Shown: in pieces, positions 43,883 to 50,975 of the stretch | Layout of the letters: every line of letters starts with the position of its first letter | How positions within the stretch are numbered: the stretch's first letter is position 1 | Source of the DNA: Paenibacillus sp. YYML68 | GTDB taxonomy: Bacteria; Bacillota; Bacilli; Paenibacillales; NBRC-103111 | NCBI RefSeq assembly: GCF_027923405.1 | Contig: NZ_BQYI01000001.1 | Span: 1,652,501 to 1,716,500, forward strand | DNA: 64,000 bases | Direction of reading: 5' to 3' | The notes under the pieces: generated by a model | Seen by the model: the letters and a program-made list of their open reading frames with translations, nothing else | Told to the model about the DNA's origin: nothing | The model's database searches: none | Made by a program: the position numbers and the translations under genes

Positions 43883-44665
43883 TTGGACTACGTACGAGAG
43901 GTACACGCGTTTTATAACGAGCTAGAGATAAACCCACTTTCCTCATCCGCGATCGCGCTATGGCACGTGCTGCTGCATATGTCGACCCGATTCGGATCGA
44001 AAGGCAAGTTTTCCGTGCCCGTCGGAACGCTATCTCTTAAGAGTGGATTAAGCGACAGAAGCATCTCGAATGCAAGGAACGAGCTGAAGACGAAGGGCTA
44101 TATCGATTTCACTTCACGAGGCGGTAGCAAGGCGGCGATGTACCAGCTGAGGCAATTGTCAGCATCTATTGCCGACAATTGTTCCGATAATGCTTCCGAC
44201 TTTACTTCTGACAATAGTTCCGACTTCGGTTCCGGTAATGGTTCCGCTTTAAAAGATCTTAAAGATATTCATTCTTCTTCTGCTTCTTCTGCTGGCGCGT
44301 ATGAATCGTTCTATGCTGCCCATACTCGAGTGTTCGGCTTCGAGTGCAATCCGTTCCAAACACAGAAGCTGGTGGCGTACATCGAGCAGGACGGGATGAG
44401 CGAGGACGTGGTGATTCGGGCGATTGAGCGTGCGGCTCTTGCAAGCAAGGGCTACAGGTTCAATCTCATTACGAAAATATTGGACGACTACTTCCGAGCA
44501 GGCGTAAGAACGCTAGGTGCTGCGAAGGCGCTGGACGAGTCGTTCGAGGCGGCGAAGGGAGCTTCTGCCTCTCAAGGAGCAGGTTATCGGCCATTCGATC
44601 TGCTGGATCAAGTCGTGGAGGAGGAACGTAAGCGTGGAGCTATCGGACATCTCGGAGTTGTTTAA
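43883..44665 (+). CDS. DnaD-domain replication initiation protein
   Basis: A 260-residue replisome organiser. The N-terminal winged-helix half begins 'MDYVREVHAFYNELEINPLS' as in many phage initiators; the C-terminal half (~150-215) is a DnaD-like domain. The TTG at 43883 fits the family start and has GAGGGTG upstream; GTG 43874 is possible. The Ser/Asp/Asn-rich linker between the domains is encoded by 12-bp DNA iterons that probably form the phage origin. It overlaps the loader gene by 32 bases. Confidence 0.82.
   Translation: MDYVREVHAFYNELEINPLSSSAIALWHVLLHMSTRFGSKGKFSVPVGTLSLKSGLSDRSISNARNELKTKGYIDFTSRGGSKAAMYQLRQLSASIADNCSDNASDFTSDNSSDFGSGNGSALKDLKDIHSSSASSAGAYESFYAAHTRVFGFECNPFQTQKLVAYIEQDGMSEDVVIRAIERAALASKGYRFNLITKILDDYFRAGVRTLGAAKALDESFEAAKGASASQGAGYRPFDLLDQVVEEERKRGAIGHLGVV
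44170..44253. repeat. Seven 12-bp iterons inside the initiator gene: candidate phage origin
   Basis: Units start at 44170, 44182, 44194, 44206, 44218, 44230 and 44242, each TTCCGA-like (TGCCGA, TTCCGA, TTCTGA, TTCCGG, TTCCGC) at exact 12-bp spacing. An AT-rich stretch with AAAGATCTTAAAGATATTC follows. Iterons inside the initiator gene next to an AT-rich region are the known origin layout of many temperate phages. Repeats could instead reflect a repeated peptide. Confidence 0.6.
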
Positions 44666-45011
44666 GAGCATCAAGCGCATATATCCCTTGTTCGTCATAC
44701 CGCGTGAGAATAGGAGCGAGGCTCGGGACATGCTGCATGCGTGGCATGAGTGCCTTGGATCTGTATCCGTCGAGGTCGCCAGAGAGAATCTGCGCAGGTA
44801 TGCGCTAGATCCGGATAACAAGTATCCGCCTCATCCTGGAGCGCTGGCGAAGCCGCTGGATAAGCGGTCAGGAGCCGATCACTATCATGACCATATGCGT
44901 CAGTCGGGACTGGATACGCTGGCCGAGTACGACCGAATGCAAGAGCGGGCCGTCGGACCGACGCCGGAACAGAGGGAGAGGATCTTACGTGCGTTACACA
45001 AGTCAAGCTGA
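44634..45011 (+). CDS. G39P-like helicase loader
   Basis: A 125-residue protein from GTG 44634 (GAGGAGGAACG upstream, inside the dnaD-like gene). 'LFKSIKRIYPLFVIPRENRS', 'VSVEVARENLRRYALDPDNK' and 'YPPHPGAL' resemble SPP1 G39P, which loads the DnaB-type helicase G40P. The C-terminal half is charged and likely disordered until it binds helicase, as in G39P. It sits exactly between the initiator and helicase genes, overlapping both. Confidence 0.72.
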   Translation: MELSDISELFKSIKRIYPLFVIPRENRSEARDMLHAWHECLGSVSVEVARENLRRYALDPDNKYPPHPGALAKPLDKRSGADHYHDHMRQSGLDTLAEYDRMQERAVGPTPEQRERILRALHKSS

Positions 45012-46416
45012 ATCGCGTATGGAACACAGTATTCCGCTGCCGCATAGTCTGGAGGCCGAGCAGGCGGTGATCGGGGCGATCTTGCTATCTGGCAAGTTCG
45101 ACATGACGGTTGACTTGACGGAGAAGCACTTCTACGATCGGCGGCATCAGCGCATTGTACGAGCGATCCGTCAGCTGAAGGAAGGTCCGATCGATCTCGT
45201 CACATTGGCATCAAGGCTGCAGGAGGGCGACGAGCTCGCACGGATCGGCGGCGTCGGGTATCTGACCGATCTCGCGCAGAGCGTGCCGACGGTGGCTAAT
45301 GTGGACTATTACGCGGGCATCGTGCATGAGCGCTATCTGCATCGACTGACGATATTGGAGCTTCAGCGTCAGCTGGACGAAGCGTGGAAGCTGAATGCTA
45401 CGGATGCCATATCGGGCATGCAGACGGCGGCCAGCGCGCTCGCAGAGCAGGCTCTGCAGTCTAAGGAGTTTCGTTCCATTCGGGAGGTCGCGATAGAGAC
45501 CTATGAGCAGATCGAGCATCGGTTCAACAATCGGAGCGAGAATCACGTCAACGGTATTCCTTCGGGCTATGCGGATCTGGATCGGATGACGTGTGGCTTC
45601 CAGCGCTCTGATCTGATCATCGTCGCAGCGCGTCCCTCTGTTGGGAAGACCGCCTTCGCGCTGAACATTGCGCAGCATGCGGGTGTACAGGCGAAGAAGA
45701 AGGTGGGCATCTTCAGCCTGGAGATGGCTGCGGGTCAGCTCGTGCAGCGGATGCTGTCCGCAGAGCAGCATATCGACGCAGGCAAGCTACGGTCCGGCTA
45801 CCTGCAGAGCGACGACTGGGACCGCCTTGCTGTGGCGGTCGGCTCAGTCGCAGAGGCTGACATTCATATCGATGACACGCCAGCGATCACGGTGCATGAG
45901 ATTGCGGCCAAGAGCAGACGGCTGAAGAAGGAGCAAGGGCTGGACCTGCTGCTTATCGATTACTTGCAGCTCCTAGCAGGCAGTGGCAAGGGGGACAACC
46001 GGCAGCAGGAGGTGTCCGAGATCTCGAGGACGCTGAAGCAGCTGGCCCGCGAGCTGGACATTCCGATCATCGCGCTGTCGCAGCTAAGCCGAGCAGTTGA
46101 GCAACGGCAGGACAAGCGTCCGATGATGTCGGACTTGCGGGAGTCCGGCGCGATCGAGCAGGATGCGGACATCGTGGCGTTCTTATACCGCGACGACTAT
46201 TACGACAAGGAATCCGAGAAGAAGAATATTATCGAGGTCATCATTGCGAAGCAGCGGAACGGTCCCGTGGGAACGGTGGAGCTGGCATTCTTGAAGAGCT
46301 TTAACAAGTTCGTCAGTCTGGATCGCTGTCATTATGATGGGGCGCACCAGTCGCTGCCTTCGGGTCAAGGACGGTTTCCTGTGCCGGATATGCACCGCCG
46401 TAAGATGAGTCGCTAA
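44989..46416 (+). CDS. DnaB-like replicative DNA helicase
   Basis: A 475-residue hexameric helicase from GTG 44989 (GGGAGAGG 7 bases upstream); ATG 45019 is an alternative without a good site. The N-terminal DnaB domain starts 'PLPHSLEAEQAVIGAILLSG'. The RecA-like domain has Walker A 'ARPSVGKTAFALNIA' (K220), Walker B 'LDLLLIDYLQLLAG' and 'SDLRESGAIEQDADIV'. It unwinds the phage genome at the fork after loading by the G39P-like protein. Confidence 0.95.
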   Translation: MRYTSQAESRMEHSIPLPHSLEAEQAVIGAILLSGKFDMTVDLTEKHFYDRRHQRIVRAIRQLKEGPIDLVTLASRLQEGDELARIGGVGYLTDLAQSVPTVANVDYYAGIVHERYLHRLTILELQRQLDEAWKLNATDAISGMQTAASALAEQALQSKEFRSIREVAIETYEQIEHRFNNRSENHVNGIPSGYADLDRMTCGFQRSDLIIVAARPSVGKTAFALNIAQHAGVQAKKKVGIFSLEMAAGQLVQRMLSAEQHIDAGKLRSGYLQSDDWDRLAVAVGSVAEADIHIDDTPAITVHEIAAKSRRLKKEQGLDLLLIDYLQLLAGSGKGDNRQQEVSEISRTLKQLARELDIPIIALSQLSRAVEQRQDKRPMMSDLRESGAIEQDADIVAFLYRDDYYDKESEKKNIIEVIIAKQRNGPVGTVELAFLKSFNKFVSLDRCHYDGAHQSLPSGQGRFPVPDMHRRKMSR

Positions 46417-46439
46417 TATCACAGAGAGGATGAGGAAGG

Positions 46440-46598
46440 ATGAAGCAAGGGAAGAATCCAACGCGCAAGCAGAAAGAGCTGATCAAGTCATATGGCTTGA
46501 ATTACCAGAACTGGCTAGTCGAGCGTGTGACGAGCGCGGAGGTCGTGATCGTACATCGGATGTCGGGGACCGTGCGGAAGCTGAGGGTCGGGGCGTAA
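46440..46598 (+). CDS. DUF6906-like small phage protein
   Basis: A 52-residue basic protein ('MKQGKNPTRKQKELIKSYGL', 'NYQNWLVERVTSAEVVIVHR') that matches a small family widespread in Bacillota prophages, usually near replication genes. Function unknown. A GAGAGGATGAGGAAGG stretch precedes the ATG. It is 23 bases after the helicase. Confidence 0.75.
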   Translation: MKQGKNPTRKQKELIKSYGLNYQNWLVERVTSAEVVIVHRMSGTVRKLRVGA

Positions 46599-46600
46599 CG

Positions 46601-46759
46601 ATGGGACAGGAGTTGCAAGAGACGTTTGAGGAAGTCGTTATGAACCTGAAGGAGCACGAGGAAGTGATCGTGCGGGTTCGTGACCGGGCATACGTGGTCG
46701 CGCCGGCTACGGCAGATGATGTGAAGAGGATTGTCCGAGGCGAGGCATCGATGGATTGA
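46601..46759 (+). CDS. Small hypothetical phage protein (52 aa)
   Basis: A 52-residue acidic protein ('MGQELQETFEEVVMNLKEHE', 'VIVRVRDRAYVVAPATADDV') starting 2 bases after the preceding stop. The regular strand-turn-strand pattern suggests a real small fold. Its function is unknown. Confidence 0.55.
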   Translation: MGQELQETFEEVVMNLKEHEEVIVRVRDRAYVVAPATADDVKRIVRGEASMD

Positions 46760-46823
46760 GGGGGATTCGCAAGCGATTGGGAATTTGATCCGGTTGCTGG
46801 TGAGGTTGAAGGGAGCTCGTAAG

Positions 46824-47075
46824 ATGCCCAGCTATGACAAAGCAATTAAACTGCTCGAGGAAAAGATAACCCCCCTAGTCCATGCCGGCAAGGACATTCA
46901 GCTATTAGCATTGTATGTAGCTCCTACTGCTCCTATGGCCGAGAGATCGCATCTCGGTACGAAGTTCGGATACCTGAAGATTAAGACGAATGTGTACATG
47001 AGCAAAGGAATGGCATACATCCTAGAAGAGCCTGCAGGTGTTGCTGGGAGAGCGTTTTGTTGGATTGAAAATTGA
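46824..47075 (+). CDS. Hypothetical phage protein
   Basis: An 83-residue protein from ATG 46824 (GGGAG 8 bases upstream). 'SYDKAIKLLEEKITPLVHAG' and 'LKIKTNVYMSKGMAYILEEP' give no recognised family. It follows the small-gene cluster after the helicase. Confidence 0.55.
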   Translation: MPSYDKAIKLLEEKITPLVHAGKDIQLLALYVAPTAPMAERSHLGTKFGYLKIKTNVYMSKGMAYILEEPAGVAGRAFCWIEN

Positions 47076-47095
47076 TTAGTAGGTGGGAACATGAC

Positions 47096-47233
47096 ATGAA
47101 CTTAATTAATAAACTGGCCGGTTTCTTCAAATCTTTTTGTTCGTACTGGAAGTCAAACCAAGATTTCCGACTAACATTAACTATCTCTATAATTGCACTT
47201 ATTGTGTCAATACTAAGGTTAATTATCCCTTAA
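47096..47233 (+). CDS. Small membrane peptide (45 aa)
   Basis: A 45-residue peptide with a basic/aromatic N-terminus ('MNLINKLAGFFKSFCSYWKS') and one C-terminal membrane helix ('LTISIIALIVSILRLIIP'). GTGGGAAC precedes the ATG. Its end overlaps the convergent gene at 47223 by 11 bases. Low GC marks both as inserted cargo. A membrane toxin or exclusion role is possible but unproven. Confidence 0.5.
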   Translation: MNLINKLAGFFKSFCSYWKSNQDFRLTLTISIIALIVSILRLIIP

Positions 47234-47546
47234 GAACCGAGAAAACAAGAGCACAGACGGAGATTCCTATAGGTAGGGACTTCCATAGTATCTCCTTTTT
47301 TCTTTCTGTGAGATAATCCAAACCCTTAAGCGTAATGATCCAGTGATCGCATTCCTCTTTTTCATCTGTTGAATTTTGATTCGAGTCGACGACATAGCAT
47401 TCTGTTACATGTTTAACATACTCAACTTCTTCTAACTCAAGTAAGCAAGAGAGCACGATAGTATTACAGTGGATATCGGCCAGGTTCTCTAAAGTCTGGG
47501 GCCCTTTAAAAAGTCTCTTTAAGATTGCTCGTTTGTACTTGTTCAT
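47223..47546 (-). CDS. Hypothetical protein with C-terminal membrane helix
   Basis: A 107-residue protein: a winged-helix-like N-terminal part ('RAILKRLFKGPQTLENLADI') and a C-terminal membrane segment ('LPIGISVCALVFSVLKG'). It is on the minus strand within a plus-strand operon, is AT-rich, and has AAAGAGGG before its ATG. It converges on the 45-residue membrane peptide with overlapping ends. No family is recognised. Confidence 0.6.
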   Translation of the reverse strand: MNKYKRAILKRLFKGPQTLENLADIHCNTIVLSCLLELEEVEYVKHVTECYVVDSNQNSTDEKEECDHWIITLKGLDYLTERKKEILWKSLPIGISVCALVFSVLKG

Positions 47547-47688
47547 TTTAATTACCCTCTTTCTTGGTAATATAAATTATCCGATATTTTTCACTATTCG
47601 ATAGTGCAGTTGAGATATCCTTCCTCGGTGCAGCAATCACATTAGAAATTAAGTAGTGATCTATGTGGATATAAGGAGGATTGAACGC

Positions 47689-48153
47689 GTGAAGGCCATA
47701 ACCATACATCAGCCTTGGGCGACGATGATCGCCCTTGGTGAGAAAAGATACGAAACACGGGGATGGCGTACGAAATATCGGGGACCTATTGCGATACATG
47801 CCAGTAAAAAAGACCCGTTTATCATTCTGGACACACTCCAGAACGATCAAGAAGAATACATTCGAGACTATTTTCGAGAAAGGTGCCGTTACAGTAACAG
47901 TTATACGATCAATAGATTGCCTAAGGGAGCCGTTATAGCAACAGCAATACTTAAAGACTGCATAAAGTGTATTGATACTTTCACAGGTGGATATGAACTA
48001 GAGAACGGAGTATATGTTTATCATCCTGAGTATGAATATGGTGACTTTGCACCAGGTCGATATGCGTGGGAATTGACTGCCATTACATCATTATCTGAAC
48101 CGATTCCAGCTAAGGGTCAACAAGGGTTGTGGAACTGGAACGGACAAGTATGA
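47689..48153 (+). CDS. ASCH-domain protein
   Basis: A 154-residue ASCH-fold protein from GTG 47689 (AAGGAGG 9 bases upstream). 'KAITIHQPWATMIALGEKRY' followed by 'ETRGWRTKYRGPIAIHASK' is the characteristic RNA-binding-type N-terminus, and 'YAWELTAI' the final strand. ASCH proteins bind RNA or modified nucleosides and some are hydrolases or ribonucleases. Phage role unknown. Confidence 0.85.
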   Translation: MKAITIHQPWATMIALGEKRYETRGWRTKYRGPIAIHASKKDPFIILDTLQNDQEEYIRDYFRERCRYSNSYTINRLPKGAVIATAILKDCIKCIDTFTGGYELENGVYVYHPEYEYGDFAPGRYAWELTAITSLSEPIPAKGQQGLWNWNGQV

Positions 48154-48201
48154 ATAATCTGTAGCAAGAGTCAGGGCATTGCGGGGTAGGAGAGGTTATC
48201 G

Positions 48202-48387
48202 ATGAATGCATACGATAAAAAACGTCGTGCTCAAGTCGTCAAGACGCTGCAGAAGGCAAAAGAGCAAGCTGAAAACGCGCTTCTATACTTGACGGCAAAC
48301 GAACGTAGCCTAGAGGAAATTGCTGATATTGGACTTGTCATTGAGCACATTGAAAATGCGATCGAAGTCTTGGAGTTAAAGCAATAA
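48202..48387 (+). CDS. Small helical phage protein (61 aa)
   Basis: A 61-residue helical hairpin protein ('RRAQVVKTLQKAKEQAENAL', 'IGLVIEHIENAIEVLELKQ'). GTAGGAGAGG precedes the ATG. It sits just before the late regulator. No function is known. Confidence 0.6.
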   Translation: MNAYDKKRRAQVVKTLQKAKEQAENALLYLTANERSLEEIADIGLVIEHIENAIEVLELKQ

Positions 48388-48389
48388 TA

Positions 48390-48446
48390 TAAAAATTCCC
48401 CAACACAATGATCTTTGGCCGGATCTGTCGGGGAATAAATGTTCTC
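48390..48446 (-). ncRNA. Possible short minus-strand RNA with terminator hairpin
   Basis: On the minus strand an extended -10 box (TGGTATAAT, 48453-48461) precedes a hairpin ATTCCCC/GGGGAAT spanning 48396-48436 and a T-rich tail. No good -35 is present. The loop contains GATCCGGCC, the complement of GGCCGGATC in the loop of the RNA at 35730-35792. Support is weak. Confidence 0.35.
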
Positions 48447-48480
48447 ACCCGAATTATACCATAGAGGATGGGTGAGCGGA

Positions 48481-48825
48481 ATGGGACAACTGTCGTTTAA
48501 GCTGCTTGAGATTGATCAGGATGAGACGCGCCGCCGTGTGGAGGAAGCACTCGAGGCAGCCCGGACCTATAAAGGGATCGAGAAGCTCGAGTTCAAAACG
48601 AAGCCGGTGGAGGCTGCCGTGCAGCGACTAGGCAAGCTGCAGCGTGAGATCATCCGTAAGAGATACCTGGAAGATGAGGATGTGTACGACTTCAATGTGT
48701 ATGCAGAATTGAACATCAGCGAGAGAACATACTACCGTGTGAAGTCCAAAGCGTTCTACAGACTTGCCTTTATGCTGAATCTGGAAGTGCTCATTGAACC
48801 ATCTGAGAGCATTGCTGAAGGATAA
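48481..48825 (+). CDS. ArpU-family late transcription regulator
   Basis: A 114-residue ArpU/RinA-type protein starting 'MGQLSFKLLEIDQDETRRRV'; an upstream in-frame ATG at 48439 lacks family similarity. The C-terminal sigma-region-4-like helix-turn-helix ('LNISERTYYRVKSKAFYRLA') should bind DNA. Such proteins activate packaging, head, tail and lysis genes. Phased repeats lie immediately downstream, probably its sites. Confidence 0.82.
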   Translation: MGQLSFKLLEIDQDETRRRVEEALEAARTYKGIEKLEFKTKPVEAAVQRLGKLQREIIRKRYLEDEDVYDFNVYAELNISERTYYRVKSKAFYRLAFMLNLEVLIEPSESIAEG

Positions 48826-48830
48826 AAAAA

Positions 48831-48947
48831 GTGGCAGACGAGTGGCAGAATGCAGACAGAATAGCGGCAGGTCATAAGGGTGGCATACAGGGTACAGTAG
48901 AATCATGGAAGCCGAGATGAGGCTTCGGGTGATGTCTACTGTACCCT
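48831..48947 (+). promoter_or_regulatory. Phased GTGGCA repeats and stem-loop: putative late promoter region
   Basis: GTGGCAGA (48831, 48842), a degenerate copy near 48852, GCGGCAGG (48864) and GTGGCATA (48880) are spaced mostly in multiples of 11 bases. They are followed by a 13-bp perfect inverted repeat (48889-48901 with 48935-48947) with an inner GAAGCC/GGCTTC stem. Repeats placed just after an ArpU-type gene fit binding sites of the late activator. The stretch 48826-49181 contains no protein gene. Confidence 0.5.
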
Positions 48948-49045
48948 TATCATTGTAGGCACTCGGCCGTGCTGTGGGCATGTGCTGCCTTAGACGCCAG
49001 TCGTCAAGGGTGCGGTGAGAGGTGGGGTTAGATGCCCCTTATTAA

Positions 49046-49101
49046 CTTCAATCCTTGTAGAGCGGCTCGGCCGTAGCCGGTCCGCTGCGGAATGATTGAA
49101 G
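49046..49101. repeat. Nested inverted repeat (structured element)
   Basis: Three successive arms pair symmetrically: CTTCAATC/GATTGAAG, AGCGG/CCGCT and CGGC/GCCG with a CGTA loop. The nested symmetry would allow a stable stem-loop or protein-binding cruciform. It lies between the late regulator and the tyrosine recombinase; role unknown. Confidence 0.5.
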
Positions 49102-49181
49102 GTGGAAGACGTGCAGACGAACGGGTACTACTGTCGGCCTGCGCTGGGACTATCACGCATAGGACAAGGGGAGGGAGTCGC

Positions 49182-49340
49182 GTGAAGAAGCAAAGGTATA
49201 AGGATCCGCCACAACAGCCACAGATCTGCCGGGGCTGCATCTGGGGGCAGTGGACGGGAGTCAAGCAAGTGTGCTTCAAACCTCTACTATGTGTCAAGAA
49301 GGAGTGCACGAACCATGAAGTTCGTACAACCCATTCGTGA
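49182..49340 (+). CDS. Small cysteine-rich protein (52 aa)
   Basis: A 52-residue protein from GTG 49182 (AAGGGGAGGGAG upstream). Cysteines in 'ICRGCIWGQW', 'VCFKPLLCVKKECTNH' suggest a zinc knuckle. It overlaps the recombinase start by 26 bases, so the two are coupled. A DNA-binding accessory role is possible. Confidence 0.5.
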   Translation: MKKQRYKDPPQQPQICRGCIWGQWTGVKQVCFKPLLCVKKECTNHEVRTTHS

Positions 49341-49905
49341 CACGGCGCTCATTGAGAACATCAAAGAGGATCTGCGTTTGGTCAGTGAACGCAATTACAT
49401 TCTGTTCTGCATGGGGATTTACACAGGATTACGAATATCTGATATTTTGAAGATTCGCGCAGGCATGGTTCGCAATAAGACGCACATTAAGATCATAGAC
49501 GAGAAGACCAGGAAGAAGAAGAAGCGGCGTAAAGAACGAAATATCTTCATCACTCGGAACTTAAAAGCAGACCTCGACAACTATATCCGAACTATGGGTG
49601 ATCAAGAGTATTTGTTTCCGAGCCGTCAAAAGAAGATGAAGAACGGAGCACGGCGACAGCCGATCGATCGGATGACCGCATATCGGATGCTGAATGCTGT
49701 TGCCAAGCGATACGGCTTAAGTGAAATTGGATGTCACACGATGAGAAAGACGTGGGGATACCACTTGTACCGGAGAGACCCGACGAAGCTGGCGTTACTA
49801 ATGGATATGTTCGGCCATAGCTCGCAATGGGTTACCTTAAGGTATTTGGGCTTGACGCAAGACGCAATGGATGAGGCGTTCGACGAGCTGAGCGATACAT
49901 ATTGA
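49315..49905 (+). CDS. Short tyrosine recombinase (catalytic domain)
   Basis: A 196-residue phage-integrase-family protein with 'YTGLRISDILKI' (Arg I), 'CHTMRKTWGYHLYR' (H-x-x-R), 'MFGHSSQWVTLRYLGL' (final His and catalytic Tyr). It lacks most of the N-terminal core-binding domain of full integrases (~350 residues). Similar short recombinases occur beside late regulators in Bacillota prophages. It is unlikely to be the integrase, since a large serine integrase is at the attachment end; multimer resolution or a late-operon switch are alternatives. Confidence 0.85.
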   Translation: MKFVQPIRDTALIENIKEDLRLVSERNYILFCMGIYTGLRISDILKIRAGMVRNKTHIKIIDEKTRKKKKRRKERNIFITRNLKADLDNYIRTMGDQEYLFPSRQKKMKNGARRQPIDRMTAYRMLNAVAKRYGLSEIGCHTMRKTWGYHLYRRDPTKLALLMDMFGHSSQWVTLRYLGLTQDAMDEAFDELSDTY

Positions 49906-50191
49906 GGTCCATGATACACTTGTTTTCAGAAAACATGGATAAACCCTTGATATAGCTAAGAATCTGGCGATCGGTTGAGTGTGACAGAATTACTACTAAG
50001 ATACACTCATTTACCATGATTTAGTTAAACGTGGAGGGCAGATGTAAGCGAAAAGGAGCCTTGAATTTCGCATCCAACTTTATGATTATTTAGTAAATGT
50101 ATGGTTAATCGTAATAATTACGTGAAAACCAACTCAATTATGAGGGGGTACATCGGGGGGTATACTTTCGCAGGCTGACTCACGACGAGCT

Positions 50192-50302
50192 GTGTCAAAA
50201 AGCATGCTTTTTGACACGTAGTAAAACTCATTCAACTTTGCATGTCAAAAGTTACAAAATTCTAAATTGAAATATGTCAATAATTGAGGTAATGTTATGA
50301 CA
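50192..50302. promoter_or_regulatory. Candidate res site of the downstream resolvase
   Basis: A 26-bp perfect palindrome (50192-50217, TGTCAAAAAGC on each arm) and a 28-bp TGTCA...TGACA site (50275-50302) flank a further TGTCAA half-site (50243). Serine resolvases bind repeated ~28-bp inverted TGTC-type sites just upstream of their genes. The gene-free stretch 49906-50327 also holds a small CGTAAT-A-ATTACG palindrome at 50110-50122. Confidence 0.6.
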
Positions 50303-50327
50303 TGGATCAATGAACGGAGGAACTGAC

Positions 50328-50936
50328 ATGCGAATGGGTTATGTTCGTGCAAGCGCGAAAGATCAGAACGTCGAGCGACAGCTACGCAAAATGGCGGAGC
50401 TCGGCATCGAGGATCGTTACCTCTTCATAGATAAACAGAGCGGCAAAGACTTCGACCGTCCTCGCTATCAAGCGATGAAGCTCATGATCAGAGAGGGAGA
50501 CATCATCTATCTGGATGCGCTGGATCGTCTCGGTCGTGATTACGATGGCATTATTCGGGAGTGGAAGGAAATCACTCGTGAGCTGAATGCGGACATTGTC
50601 GTGCTCGAGAATGAAACATTGTTCGACAGCCGGAAATTCAAGACGATGGGCGATCTTGGCAAGTTGCTGGAGGATCAGTTCTTATCCATGCTATCCTACG
50701 TGGCTGAGCAGGAGCGGAAGAAGAACAGGCAGCGCCAGGCCGAAGGGATCGCGGTAGCGCTGGACAGCGGAGTAAAGTTTGGTCGTCCGAAGCAAGAGGT
50801 CACGGAGCAATTCAGGGCCGTATATGGGGAGTGGAAGGCCGGCAACATGACGGCAGTAGCTGCTATGAAGCAGCTAGAGATGAAACCGAATACCTTCTAC
50901 CGTAGAGTGAAGGAGATTGAACAAGATACAAGATGA
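50328..50936 (+). CDS. Serine recombinase of the resolvase/invertase type
   Basis: A 202-residue small serine recombinase: nucleophile serine in 'MGYVRASAKDQNVERQ' (S9), 'FIDKQSGKDFDRPRYQAM', 'LDRLGRDYDGI', and a C-terminal helix-turn-helix ('MTAVAAMKQLEMKPNTFYRR'). ATG 50328 has GGAGG 7 bases upstream. It resembles Tn3-type resolvases and sits next to res-like sites. A terminator follows at once, so it is expressed apart from the terminase operon. It may resolve phage dimers or invert a segment. Confidence 0.88.
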   Translation: MRMGYVRASAKDQNVERQLRKMAELGIEDRYLFIDKQSGKDFDRPRYQAMKLMIREGDIIYLDALDRLGRDYDGIIREWKEITRELNADIVVLENETLFDSRKFKTMGDLGKLLEDQFLSMLSYVAEQERKKNRQRQAEGIAVALDSGVKFGRPKQEVTEQFRAVYGEWKAGNMTAVAAMKQLEMKPNTFYRRVKEIEQDTR

Positions 50937-50960
50937 CCGATTTCGGGTCATCTTTTTTTG
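50931..50960 (+). terminator. Terminator after the resolvase gene
   Basis: GATGACC (50932-50938) pairs with GGTCATC (50946-50952), followed by seven T residues. The stop codon lies in the left arm. Confidence 0.85.
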
Positions 50961-50975
50961 TTGAGGTGATCGGCT

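Noticed and set aside
47548..47850. A 100-codon minus-strand frame opposite the ASCH gene
   Set aside because: The plus-strand ASCH protein has a clear family match; the opposite frame has none.
48826..49181. A protein gene in the gap after the late regulator
   Set aside because: No frame with a ribosome site and plausible protein was found; the region is dominated by repeats and inverted repeats.
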